Of a DNA stretch of 64,000 nucleotides, positions 1-9,002 are shown in pieces (within the stretch, counting starts at the first letter, position 1; the number at the start of each line of letters is the position of its first letter). The stretch is taken from positions 1-64,000 of the forward strand of contig CAJJBO010000015.1 of NCBI GenBank assembly GCA_905182485.1, given 5' to 3'. The translations under genes and the position numbers were made by a program. Origin of the DNA: an uncultured Luminiphilus sp. (GTDB taxonomy: Bacteria > Pseudomonadota > Gammaproteobacteria > Pseudomonadales > Halieaceae). Below the pieces are notes generated by a model. It saw only the letters and a list, made by a program, of their open reading frames with translations, ran no database searches and was not told the DNA's origin.

Positions 1-357
1 GATCTCGTGACTCACGCCACGCCCTGATTTCAGTGCGCGTCCTCGGTGCAGACAAGAATTGTGGAACCCCTTTAATTCGCCGGACTCGGTGAGCACCATT
101 AAAATCGAATAGCCAGCAACATCGTGAACATAAAAATCGCCCGCACTGCTGATCTCTGTCTCCCGGCACAGTGACTGCCACACTTTCGGCCACAGTTGAC
201 GCTTTTCCTGTTCGTGATACTCACGCGACAGATAGCGGTCTACTGATAACGGCTCGGAGCCTAGGTAGGTCTCTGTACTTTCTCGCAGTGATTGCGGTAC
301 CGGCCGAGACTCTTGATCAAGCAACTCTTGATAACTCAGAAAATCGGGTCTTTTCAT
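1..357 (-). CDS. Rieske [2Fe-2S] ring-hydroxylating oxygenase alpha subunit, partial (C-terminus outside window)
   Basis: Translated by hand from the reverse complement: MKRPDFLSYQELLDQESRPVPQSLRESTETYLG...GFHNSCLHRGRALKSGRG; Rieske CxHRG motif; not in the ORF track because it runs off the window edge; starts 2 nt after the P450 stop. Confidence 0.85.
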   Translation of the reverse strand, partial: MKRPDFLSYQELLDQESRPVPQSLRESTETYLGSEPLSVDRYLSREYHEQEKRQLWPKVWQSLCRETEISSAGDFYVHDVAGYSILMVLTESGELKGFHNSCLHRGRALKSGRGVSHEI

Positions 358-359
358 AA

Positions 360-1634
360 CTAAACCTTAAGCATTAATGATGGAGACGGCAGATCACGAA
401 ATCGTCTTGCTAAACGAGATGTGTAGGGTCCGTCAATCCGCGCAAACAGTACATTAGGGCTGTGCTTCAGCGGGTTCTTTCCCTCAACCAGCGCCCAGTC
501 GGTGGTGCGATTCAGCAACCCCGTCAGCGCAACCTGCATCTCCATTCTGGCCAACTGCGCGCCCAAACAAAAGTGCGTGCCCTGCCCCAAAGGCCAGGTG
601 ACTATCAGCATTCTCTCGCGCCACACTCATTGCTCCCGCCGTCAGTGAATATCGACTCGTCACGATTGCCCGCTGCAAAACGGACCATCAAAAAAAGCGC
701 CTTCTGGAATATCTACGCCCCCAATCTCTGTGTCTGCCGTCGCGCGACGCCACATACCACTGGTGGGCGTCTCAAGCCGCAAAATTTCCTCAACCGCTGC
801 CGGTATGAGATCGGGGTGCTGCCGCAACATCGCTTGCTGGTCGGGATTCTGGATCAGCAATAACCACGCCGCCTGCAATCGCGCTGGTCGATGTTTCATT
901 ACCCGCGACGAGAATTTGCTGAATCATCCCCAAGGCCTCTGGCTTGGTCAGCAAGCGACCCCTCATCAATCGTATTGTTAGCCAAATCGGAGATAATGTT
1001 GTCCTCGGGCGCCTCGCGCATGGACATCAACGCAGCAAAATAGTGCTGGAACTCAACAATATCTTTGGCATTTTGAATTTGCTCTTCCTCATCGGCGAGC
1101 CGGCCCAATCGACTCGCTGACGCATCGGAACTAACCTACAACGACAGTTCTGACCGAGGCACACCCAACTGATCTGAGATCACGTAGATCGGTAGCGGCA
1201 CACAGAAACGATTAAGAAGGTCCACCTCAGGCTCATCAATCCACTGATTAATCAGCTCGTTGCTCATCTTCTCAACTTCGCTGCGCATCCCCTCGATACG
1301 CTTATTCGAAAACACCTTATTAACCAGATTGCGATATACCCGGTGTCTCGGCGGGTCCTGAGTTAGCAGGGTCTCGACCATCTCATAACCCTGGCCATAA
1401 ATAGTGTTGACCTCCTCGTTGGAGGAGCCCGTGTTGAGTAGCGCGCTAAAGCTTTTCGCGAATGATTTCGCGAATGATTTCGCGAATATCGTCATACCGT
1501 GTCACTACAAAAACATTGGTGCCCGGCATCTGCCATACCGGCGCCTCTTCTTGCAGCTGCTGGTAGACACGAAATGGACATTCCTGCACTTCAGCGCTGA
1601 AAAAATCCAGTTCCGATAGCTTCACTTTGCTCAT
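360..1634 (-). CDS. Cytochrome P450, reading frame interrupted by several indels
   Basis: Collinear fragments: YDDIREI; QDPPRHRVYRNLVNKVFSNKRI; EEILRLETPTSGMWRRATADTEIGG; GQGTHFCLGAQLARMEM (heme-Cys motif); RBS aaaggagg upstream of ATG 1634. Confidence 0.88.
1454..1487. repeat. 12-bp tandem repeat (TTTCGCGAATGA, about 2.8 copies) inside the P450 gene
   Basis: Directly visible: tttcgcgaatga tttcgcgaatga tttcgcgaat; encodes IREIIREIIRE in one frame and FAKSFAKSF in another, at a frame break. Confidence 0.9.
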
Positions 1635-1703
1635 TTCAGGGCCTCCTTTAAAATCAAATCTGCGTCGGGAAAAGCACTCTCTGGAAGAGAGCGGGTTTTT
1701 GCC

Positions 1704-2930
1704 TCAACGAATGACGCAAAATCGCCGACCACTATTTGCCACACAAAATAACGTGCTGAACCGCTCTATTTCCATCTCAAACGGGGTAAACCCCATGGGA
1801 ATATACGAAAAGTCAGCCGCCCCATGGGCATACAAATGCTGGCTCTGAAAGGCTTCCAGCGCTTCTCTATCTTGACAATCCACCATATCGAAAAATGCGA
1901 CCGCAGGCTGATCCACGCCGAGTCGCTGCAAGTATTGGGCGGGAAAGAGCCCCCCTGTCCACCGGGCATTGATTTCGGTGATCATGATGTCATCGCCAGA
2001 GATGAAATAGTCGATGCCGCAGTTCACTCCCCTCTCAGAGACATAGCCATGGTGACGCGCATACTCGCCGACCCGATAGAGCATCTCGCGATGCGAGTCC
2101 ATAATCGCCAGCTCAGGAGAGAGGTAATTACCTACCCACTTTCCGCCAGCAAATAGCAGCTGTCGCACATTACTGATCTCGACTCGCTCGGGCGTGATGG
2201 TGAGGTCTACGGTCATTTCTTGCCAGTTGCCCGCATCCAACACCCGTTGCAGTAACACCAGCACCTCATCGTCATACTCCTCGATCCGCTCTAAACACTG
2301 TGCGGTAGAGCTCACCTTGAAGACGTTGCGAGAACCGGCAAGGCCTAACAACTTCATCATCAAACCAGCTGCGTTAGCCTCAAAAAAGTGATCGGCCTCG
2401 CCGGCTGCGATAGCGGATTTGGCGTAGACCTGAGTGTGGGGAACCGGTAACCCCGCCACAGGAGCATGCTGGGCAAAGTGCAACTTAGAATTCACATTAC
2501 GACTCATATCCAGCGCGGATTGATCCTGATGCAGCGGAAAATTGCTTCCACTCCACATATAGAGGTTGAGCAGCTCCACCGTTGGCAGAGTCTGGGAGAC
2601 ACTTTCATAGAAGCCATCGAGGGGATGGTATTGCCAGTGCGATGCCGGCACTGATTCCAACCCCATCTGCTGGAACATGTGGCTGTAATGGCGTAAATGA
2701 GCGTGCCAGGGCGCCTCTTGAAACGCCTCGGCGAGCGCGACATGGTCCACTTTTTTACCCAGACCCGTTAACGCGATCTGCAACGCACACGTCAGCACTT
2801 GATTTTCATAGTGATCGACTTGTTGCTTTGGCGTGAGCGACCCCAGATCGTGATGCAGCGAGCAATCATCGCCGGCCATCGCGTATAAGGCTGAGCCTGC
2901 TTGCTCCGGTACAAATGATCCAACTTGCAT
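1704..2930 (-). CDS. ATP-grasp-like protein
   Basis: 408-aa ORF; GIDYFISGDDIMITEINARWTGGLFPAQYL resembles the ATP-grasp E-x-N-x-R metal/ATP site. Confidence 0.55.
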   Translation of the reverse strand: MQVGSFVPEQAGSALYAMAGDDCSLHHDLGSLTPKQQVDHYENQVLTCALQIALTGLGKKVDHVALAEAFQEAPWHAHLRHYSHMFQQMGLESVPASHWQYHPLDGFYESVSQTLPTVELLNLYMWSGSNFPLHQDQSALDMSRNVNSKLHFAQHAPVAGLPVPHTQVYAKSAIAAGEADHFFEANAAGLMMKLLGLAGSRNVFKVSSTAQCLERIEEYDDEVLVLLQRVLDAGNWQEMTVDLTITPERVEISNVRQLLFAGGKWVGNYLSPELAIMDSHREMLYRVGEYARHHGYVSERGVNCGIDYFISGDDIMITEINARWTGGLFPAQYLQRLGVDQPAVAFFDMVDCQDREALEAFQSQHLYAHGAADFSYIPMGFTPFEMEIERFSTLFCVANSGRRFCVIR

Positions 2931-3042
2931 TCAAAATTCCTCTTTTGGCGTCGATCCAAGGCGACCCGCCGTCGTGTCACCGCGTCACAATTCCCTACCT
3001 AGCGGGTCGACAGCAGACTGAGCCGTCACTGCCAACCTGCCA

Positions 3043-4224
3043 TTATGCTGAGATCCCTGCCGCTTTGAGACCCATTGCTTCCAGCACGTTAGCGCGAGAT
3101 GAGGCGGCGCGTAGTTGCCCAGTGAGGCCGGCAAACCCATCACCAGCAATCGTATCCATCTGCAGCCCAGCGGCATGATTATCCGAAAGGATCGGCGCTA
3201 AATCACGCGCAAACTGCCGATCAAACTGCTGCAGTATCGGCAACACCTGCCGCTCAGAAAATCCGGGGCTTAGCTCAGCAATCATGTTCGCCAGTTGATC
3301 CGCAACGCGGAAGCACGTGTTCATCCCCATGCTGCGTGCGGGATGCATCGCATGCCGCGCATCTCCCATTAATACCGCAGCGCCCTCGCCCTCATAGGCC
3401 TCACTTTGCTGCGACACAGGCGGATAGAGTGCACCGAACGTCAACGTCTCAAAATCAAGGGTCGGACACCACTGCCGCAGCTGCTCGTGCAACTGCGACT
3501 CTGGCGCATCACGCCAAAGGGTTAACTCCTCTACCGCTATCGGAAACCCAATTTTAGTACCGCCCCCTGTTCGAGGAATCAGTGACAGCATTCTACTTTG
3601 CGTCAGGTGAACGTCGAGCGTTCGCTTTTCGGGAACCGTGCGCTGCCTGCCATAGAGCACTGCAATCGGATGGTGGTAGCGATGGCGCTGAATATCGATA
3701 TCGAGACGGGATCGCACACTCGAGCCGGTGCCATCCGCGCCGACCAGCAGAGTGCAGGATATCTCCTCGGCCCCTTGCGGCGACTCCCAAGACAAATGCC
3801 AACAGGCTTGCGCTCTCGTCAAAGACCAATGTTTTGCACCCAATGTGCACCGTGCGCCATTAACGATGGCCCGATCTAAGAGCACACGACCGATATCCTC
3901 GTGATTCAAGAACAAGAACCACGGCGCGCAGTCTTTATGCTCTGGCACCGGAATCGTGACGATGTGCTCATGGGATGCATCAAACCAGCGAGTACCAAAG
4001 CGCTTTTCCCCGCCTGCTAGCAGTAAGCTATCCCAAATACCCCAGCGCGACAGGACGGGTGCCATTGCCGGCTGAATATGATCGCCCCGCGCCGTATCGA
4101 GCGGCTGATCACTCCGGTCGATCAAACGGACACTGAAACCATTACTTGTCAGTGCCGTTGCCAGGGCAGATCCGGCAATACCCGCACCGATGATGGCAAC
4201 ATCAACCTGCTCCCTGCTGTTCAC
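3043..4224 (-). CDS. FAD-dependent monooxygenase (UbiH/PHBH-like)
   Basis: N-terminal DVAIIGAGIAGSALATAL; GDARHAMHPARSMGMNTCFRVADQLA FAD motif. Confidence 0.88.
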   Translation of the reverse strand: MNSREQVDVAIIGAGIAGSALATALTSNGFSVRLIDRSDQPLDTARGDHIQPAMAPVLSRWGIWDSLLLAGGEKRFGTRWFDASHEHIVTIPVPEHKDCAPWFLFLNHEDIGRVLLDRAIVNGARCTLGAKHWSLTRAQACWHLSWESPQGAEEISCTLLVGADGTGSSVRSRLDIDIQRHRYHHPIAVLYGRQRTVPEKRTLDVHLTQSRMLSLIPRTGGGTKIGFPIAVEELTLWRDAPESQLHEQLRQWCPTLDFETLTFGALYPPVSQQSEAYEGEGAAVLMGDARHAMHPARSMGMNTCFRVADQLANMIAELSPGFSERQVLPILQQFDRQFARDLAPILSDNHAAGLQMDTIAGDGFAGLTGQLRAASSRANVLEAMGLKAAGISA

Positions 4225-4433
4225 CAGACCCCCTTAACGTTCATGACACGCCTCCCACAATGCGCTGACGACAGCCTACCTCAAAACACTTTTCGCACTC
4301 AAAAATAAACCCTGCCCTGATGGCTTTCCTGATGACTCTGCGCAGGCCAGCACCGTAAAAACTGCGAGCCTCATCGTTACAATACCGACAAGGGTAGTGT
4401 AGTGTCGACACAGTGTTAAGGGGAGGCAAATCG

Positions 4434-5591
4434 ATGCCAAAAGCACCTCAGGATCGTCGCAAATGGCCTGTCCTAAGCGGCTTGTTTCTGGTTTACATGG
4501 CCTCTAATGGCATTACGCTGCACACCCTGCCACTGCTCTATCCCGAACTCATCGAAACCTTTGGCTGGCGTGCCAGTGAAGTCACGCTACCCGCGACGGT
4601 TTTCTTCATTGTCGGCGCACTCACCTCGCCACCCGCCGGGTGGTTATTAGATCGCTATTCGTCACGACTGATCATTGCATTGGGCGGACTCTTGCTTTGC
4701 ATTGGATTAGTGGCGTACGGCATGACACAGACCTTATGGCAACTGGTTGCCGTGTATGCCCTACTCGGGCTGGCACTATCCCTGTGCGGCCTCGTCTCCA
4801 ATATGGTCATGCTCACAAGCTGGTTCGCTAGCGGGCGCGGACGCGCTACTGGCATTTTGCTCATGGCCTCGAGCCTGGGGGGGGCGCTGTTCCCGTTTAT
4901 CGTCGGAACGGGGCTAGAGCAGAGCGGCTGGCGCACTACCGTCATGCTTGCAGGAATTGGCGTCGGGATCGCGATACTCGGCAGTGCCTGGTTACTGCTG
5001 CGGGATGGCCGCTTGACGAGCCAGGCCGCTCCGGCGCCATCACCCAGCCCTCGCGGCGTCGGATCACTGAACGCGGCACTCAAAGAGCGACGCTTTTACG
5101 CCATTATCTTTATTACCGGCAGCCTCTGGTTCATCATCATTGCGCTCACGCAACACCAGTCTATCCATCTCGCTCGCGACATTGGCCTCGCTAAAACGCT
5201 GCTGCCGGCGGTATTCAGTCTTTTCTTTGGTAGTTCAGTCATTGGAAAACTGGGCTTTGGCTTGCTGTCAGATCGTTTTGATCTCCATAAAGTGATGGCT
5301 ATTTCGATACTGCTGCTAGCGCTCGCGTTACTCCTTCTGGCCCAGCTATCCGCGCTCGATAGAGTCCTACTGTATCTTTACGCAGTCATGGCAGGCATTG
5401 GCTTCAGCGGGACGTTTACCTGCATCCAGCTTTTGATCGCATCACATTACAGCGGCACTCATTATGGCCGTATTTTAGCCATCGTGGTGCTTATCGATAC
5501 ACTCTGTGGGGCTCTCGGCACAAGAGTCGTCGCGCTACTGCGTGAATCACAAGGCAATTATCAAATGGCGCTGACTATCATGGCTACCTAG
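4434..5591 (+). CDS. MFS transporter
   Basis: Hydrophobic 12-TM-like ORF with PPAGWLLDRYSSR loop; ggggagg RBS before ATG 4434. Confidence 0.85.
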   Translation: MPKAPQDRRKWPVLSGLFLVYMASNGITLHTLPLLYPELIETFGWRASEVTLPATVFFIVGALTSPPAGWLLDRYSSRLIIALGGLLLCIGLVAYGMTQTLWQLVAVYALLGLALSLCGLVSNMVMLTSWFASGRGRATGILLMASSLGGALFPFIVGTGLEQSGWRTTVMLAGIGVGIAILGSAWLLLRDGRLTSQAAPAPSPSPRGVGSLNAALKERRFYAIIFITGSLWFIIIALTQHQSIHLARDIGLAKTLLPAVFSLFFGSSVIGKLGFGLLSDRFDLHKVMAISILLLALALLLLAQLSALDRVLLYLYAVMAGIGFSGTFTCIQLLIASHYSGTHYGRILAIVVLIDTLCGALGTRVVALLRESQGNYQMALTIMAT

Positions 5592-6227
5592 GCCTGCGCG
5601 GGTGGAGTTGACGCTATCCAGCGCCTCGCTTAATCGGCCGAGTGAGGCCGCAGCTCCAGCGCTTGATGTAATATCAGTACCTTGTACTAGGGCATGCGAG
5701 CCGCGCGATAGCAAATTCAGCATCGCCTCATCATTGTTAAAAGAGGATTTGTAATGATTCATGAAAGCGACGCCTTCCTCCCGAATGCGACGCCGCTGGA
5801 GCGCACTACAAAACCGACGCACTTCTTCCTCACTTTCTAACACTAAGGGTGGAACCGTAGCAGTTTTTCCATCCGCGCCTTTGGCGACCATTGTGAAATA
5901 ACAGGTGTTCGTGTGCTTACTCATGCCTTCTTGTAAATTTTCGGCCGTCACCTTGATACCCACGACGAGCGACTTATTGCCAACATAGTTTACCGAGCCC
6001 ATCAGCGATACCACCTCGCCCACTTCTACTGGCTGCAGGAACTGCACATTGTCTACCGACACCGTGACGCAGTAATTACCCGCGTGCTTGCTGGCGCATA
6101 CATAGGCGAGCTTATCCATCAGAGACATCAGCGTGCCGCCGTGAACCTTGCCGCCAAAGTTCGCATAACTGGGGACCATGAGCTCAGTGATAACCCGGCG
6201 TGAATACGCGACTGGATGTCCGTCCAT
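5547..6227 (-). CDS. Acyl-CoA thioesterase, hotdog fold (YciA-like)
   Basis: VPSYANFGGKVHGGTLMSLMDKLAYVCASKHAG; start set at 6227 by gaggag RBS; C-terminal tail overlaps the MFS gene and may be frame-shifted. Confidence 0.75.
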   Translation of the reverse strand: MDGHPVAYSRRVITELMVPSYANFGGKVHGGTLMSLMDKLAYVCASKHAGNYCVTVSVDNVQFLQPVEVGEVVSLMGSVNYVGNKSLVVGIKVTAENLQEGMSKHTNTCYFTMVAKGADGKTATVPPLVLESEEEVRRFCSALQRRRIREEGVAFMNHYKSSFNNDEAMLNLLSRGSHALVQGTDITSSAGAAASLGRLSEALDSVNSTRAGLGSHDSQRHLIIAL

Positions 6228-6328
6228 AAAAACTCCTCGCCACTCCTGAGGGGGCAGCTCGATCACCATCTTAGGATAGTCGTTCTTTACCCCTACTACT
6301 GCAATACTTTGACGCCATTGCCAGTCGC

Positions 6329-6356
6329 TTGCCAATATACCCCATAAGGGTATACT
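6329..6356 (+). promoter_or_regulatory. Sigma70-like promoter for the csoR operon with an operator in its spacer
   Basis: TTGCCA (6329-6334), 16 bp, TATACT (6351-6356); TATACCC-cataa-GGGTATA inverted repeat at 6336-6354. Confidence 0.65.
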
Positions 6357-6371
6357 TAAGCCTTTCATCAA

Positions 6372-6386
6372 TACCCCCCGGGGGTA
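6372..6386. promoter_or_regulatory. Second CsoR-type operator (TACCCCC-C-GGGGGTA)
   Basis: Perfect 7-bp arms with 1-nt centre, immediately upstream of ATG 6394; GC-tract flanked by AT is typical of CsoR/RcnR operators. Confidence 0.65.
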
Positions 6387-6393
6387 GGCTCCT

Positions 6394-6668
6394 ATGCAAA
6401 ACGAGACCAAGCGACGAGCCGATGCACGGCTGGCAAAAATTGAAGGACAGATACGCGCCGTCCGCAAAATGGTGGCAGACGACCGTTATTGTGTTGATGT
6501 CGTCAGGCAAGTCCAAGCGGCCCGCGCCGCCGTCCACGGCGACATTCCGGGATCGTCGAGGACCACGTCGACACATGTGTGCAACATGCCCTCGACAGTG
6601 GCTCACCCGACGACCGCAGAGAAAAAGTCACCGAACTGGTGTCGATTCTGACCGGCAAGAAAAAGTGA
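6394..6668 (+). CDS. csoR: CsoR-type copper-sensing repressor (single indel near 6536)
   Basis: IEGQIRAVRKMVADDRYCVDVVRQVQAARAA then, in the shifted frame, GIVEDHVDTCVQHALDSGSPDDRREKVTELVSILTGKKK*; Cys / His-x3-Cys pattern of CsoR. Confidence 0.82.
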
Positions 6669-7312
6669 GTCGCCTTGTAGGCACGGTCGCGCTGCTACTG
6701 CTGTCGCTCAACAGCAACATCGGCACCGCTCGCCCGGTCTCCTACACTGGTGGAGTGACGCTGATTGAAGAATCTGATCGGCAGTCGACCTCTTTGCTCG
6801 TCCATTTCACCCCAGCACATCAATGGTCAATTGGTTTACGCGGCGAGCATAACCGCGATCAAGACTACGCCCTTTACACCATGCACCCCACTTGGCTCGC
6901 GAAGCGTTGGTTTGGAGAGAATCATCAAGGCAACCTTTACCTGCATGGTGGAGTCGGCGTCGCAACGGGTGTCAATGGCAATCCCCTCGGCAAAGACATC
7001 GCTGCTCATGGTGGCGTGATGGCTGATTGGGAGACCCGCTCACTCTTCGCAAGTTATCGCTCGCGATATCTCGATGCGGGTCACTTTGGCGCTCAGTTTG
7101 TGCACGCAGCGAGAGCGGGCTTTGCACCGTATATTGGAAAAACGGGTGATCTACACACGTGGCTCATGCTTGAGATAGATCACCGACCTAGCGAACGAAT
7201 CTCCATGACAGCAACGCCCTTGATACGTTTCTTTAAAGGCCCTGTCTTACTTGAACTGGGCTACACCCTCTCAATCAACCAGCCCCTTATCAACTTCACC
7301 TATCGGCTCTGA
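6665..7312 (+). CDS. Uncharacterised exported protein, possibly an outer-membrane beta-barrel
   Basis: GTG start overlaps csoR stop (GTGA); signal-like VGTVALLLLSLNSNIGTA; alternating aromatic/polar strands ending LELGYTLSINQPLINFTYRL. Confidence 0.55.
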   Translation: MSRLVGTVALLLLSLNSNIGTARPVSYTGGVTLIEESDRQSTSLLVHFTPAHQWSIGLRGEHNRDQDYALYTMHPTWLAKRWFGENHQGNLYLHGGVGVATGVNGNPLGKDIAAHGGVMADWETRSLFASYRSRYLDAGHFGAQFVHAARAGFAPYIGKTGDLHTWLMLEIDHRPSERISMTATPLIRFFKGPVLLELGYTLSINQPLINFTYRL

Positions 7313-7328
7313 TAGCAAGGATGAAACG

Positions 7329-7836
7329 ATGAAGCACCTTTTTGTGATCAGCTTTATGACCCTCAATCTACTCATCACGCCAACGGCCGTGAGTGAGAAT
7401 ATCGGGCACAGCGATGCGCACTCGCATCAAGACGTGAGCGCCAACGAGTCAGATAGCTCACACGACGTGCACCATCATCAAAGCCATAGCGTCCACCCTG
7501 TGGAAAGTGAGAGCGACGCAACAGAACCAGACGGTCAGGCAGACGCTGACACGAACCGATGAGATTGATCGGGCCCTAGCTGCGGGCGGCGCGCCGATCG
7601 TCGCCGATGTTCTGGGGGTGGTCTGCGACTTTTGTGCAATTGCCATGAATAAAATTTTTGGCGACCAGCCAGAGGTCGCTGCCGTCTATGTTGACCTTGA
7701 TACCAAAGCACTCAGCCTCGTCTTATCGCCCAGTAGCTCGCTGAGCGATGCGGCAATTGCTGATCTTGCTGTGCAGGCTGGCTACCGCATTGCTGCTATC
7801 CGCCGCGACGAGGCGGCCCTGGGCGTAGCGTTATGA
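7329..7836 (+). CDS. Exported His-rich protein with an HMA-like CxxC domain (probably one gene with a frame break near 7560)
   Basis: MKHLFVISFMTLNLLITPTAVS signal; HSDAHSHQ, HDVHHHQSHSVH; then GAPIVADVLGVVCDFCAIAMNKIFGDQPEVAAVYVDLDTKALSLVL in the next frame. Confidence 0.55.
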
Positions 7837-8213
7837 GAGGGGACTGGCGGGATACGGTACTGCCCAGCCTAGCCTTATTTGGGAGTACCTCTACTTTGTT
7901 ATGTTGTGCGCTCCCGGCCGTACTGATCTCGTTGGGCGCAGGCGCGGTCATGGCCGGTCTGACCTCGGCTATACCAGGGCTCATGTGGCTGTCAGCGCAA
8001 AAGAACGTATTGTTTATCGCGGCGGGTGCCCTCTTGGCTGTCAGCTCTATAGTCGGCTGGCATCAAAGATCCGCGCCCTGCCCGACCGACCCCGAGAAGG
8101 CGGCCAACTGTCTGCAGCTGCGCCGTTTCAATGCCTGGCTACTCACCACGTCATGGCTAGCTTACGGCTGCGGAGTGTTCTTCGCCTATGTTTGGGTGCT
8201 CGTGTTCTTTTGA
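7833..8213 (+). CDS. Small multi-TM protein with vicinal cysteines, MerT/MerC-like
   Basis: GSTSTLLCCALPAVLISLGAGAVMAGL...; ATGA overlap with upstream ORF. Confidence 0.55.
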   Translation: MRGDWRDTVLPSLALFGSTSTLLCCALPAVLISLGAGAVMAGLTSAIPGLMWLSAQKNVLFIAAGALLAVSSIVGWHQRSAPCPTDPEKAANCLQLRRFNAWLLTTSWLAYGCGVFFAYVWVLVFF

Positions 8214-8902
8214 CGATCGGGAAGACGACTCGTTGCTGCAAATAGCCACACCCCCATAACGGCTGTCCCGAGCGCCAACAAAGAGAAACATTTGAGCAGC
8301 CACGTTCCGATCGTATCTCGATCGGAGTAACTCATGATATGAAGGGACCAGAGAAAATCCCACCACCGCCAAGCCTCATGTCTTACCGCGACTAACTCGC
8401 CAGAAGAGGCATTGAGATAAGCAACCTCCGCAGGCGTATCAGCCGAAAATGCCCGCCATAACGGTAACGGCGCTCCCCGATATTCACTGCCCGGAGCGCC
8501 GCGGTCGACCCATTCCACGACATTAGGGTCCAATGTGGTTCGCTGCCGAGCAAGATCCAGCGCCTCAGCTGATGACAAGTAACCCAGTGCATTCCCTTGA
8601 GCGTCCCGCCAGCTCATGCCACCTTCTGAGCGCACTCCAATAATCAATTCGCCCGGCAAACGCTCGAGTATCGTCATCCTTTGCCCTGACAACCGAATTT
8701 TTTGCAACGCGGAGAGATCAAACAACCTGCTCGGGGCCTCCGCTTCGTAATGATGTCCACGAACATAATCAATATCGACAAACGAAAAATAAACACCACT
8801 TAACGTCCACAACAACAGTTGCACTGATGTCAGCATCGCGATGCCCCGGTGCCAACGTCGCACCCGACGTTGGCGTCTTATATGACTTGTCATAAGCGGC
8901 AC
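8186..8902 (-). CDS. PepSY domain / PepSY-associated TM protein
   Basis: RRWHRGIAMLTSVQLLLWTLSGVYFSFVDIDYVRGHHY and WWDFLWSLHIMSYSDRDTIG. Confidence 0.75.
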   Translation of the reverse strand: MPLMTSHIRRQRRVRRWHRGIAMLTSVQLLLWTLSGVYFSFVDIDYVRGHHYEAEAPSRLFDLSALQKIRLSGQRMTILERLPGELIIGVRSEGGMSWRDAQGNALGYLSSAEALDLARQRTTLDPNVVEWVDRGAPGSEYRGAPLPLWRAFSADTPAEVAYLNASSGELVAVRHEAWRWWDFLWSLHIMSYSDRDTIGTWLLKCFSLLALGTAVMGVWLFAATSRLPDRQKNTSTQT

Positions 8903-9002
8903 CTCAGTAACCCCTCTGACTTAGGATGAAACAGTTAGTGCAGCGCAAGTAATGGCCATCCTGAAACCCTCTTCATCTATTTCGACTTCGTCCATCGGAA
9001 GA

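Noticed and set aside
4655-5083. Minus-strand 142-aa ORF inside the MFS gene
   Set aside because: Antisense shadow ORF with low-complexity composition and no recognisable domain.
6228-6467. N-terminal extension of the thioesterase ORF
   Set aside because: Good RBS and hotdog-domain start at 6227; the extension overlaps the csoR promoter.
6329-6660. 5' part of the 327-aa ORF 6329..7312
   Set aside because: It reads through the promoter and csoR in the wrong frame; real start is probably GTG 6665.
7833-8213. Mercury-resistance operon
   Set aside because: The protein is MerT/MerC-like, but no merA, merR or mer operator is present, and the regulator is CsoR-type.
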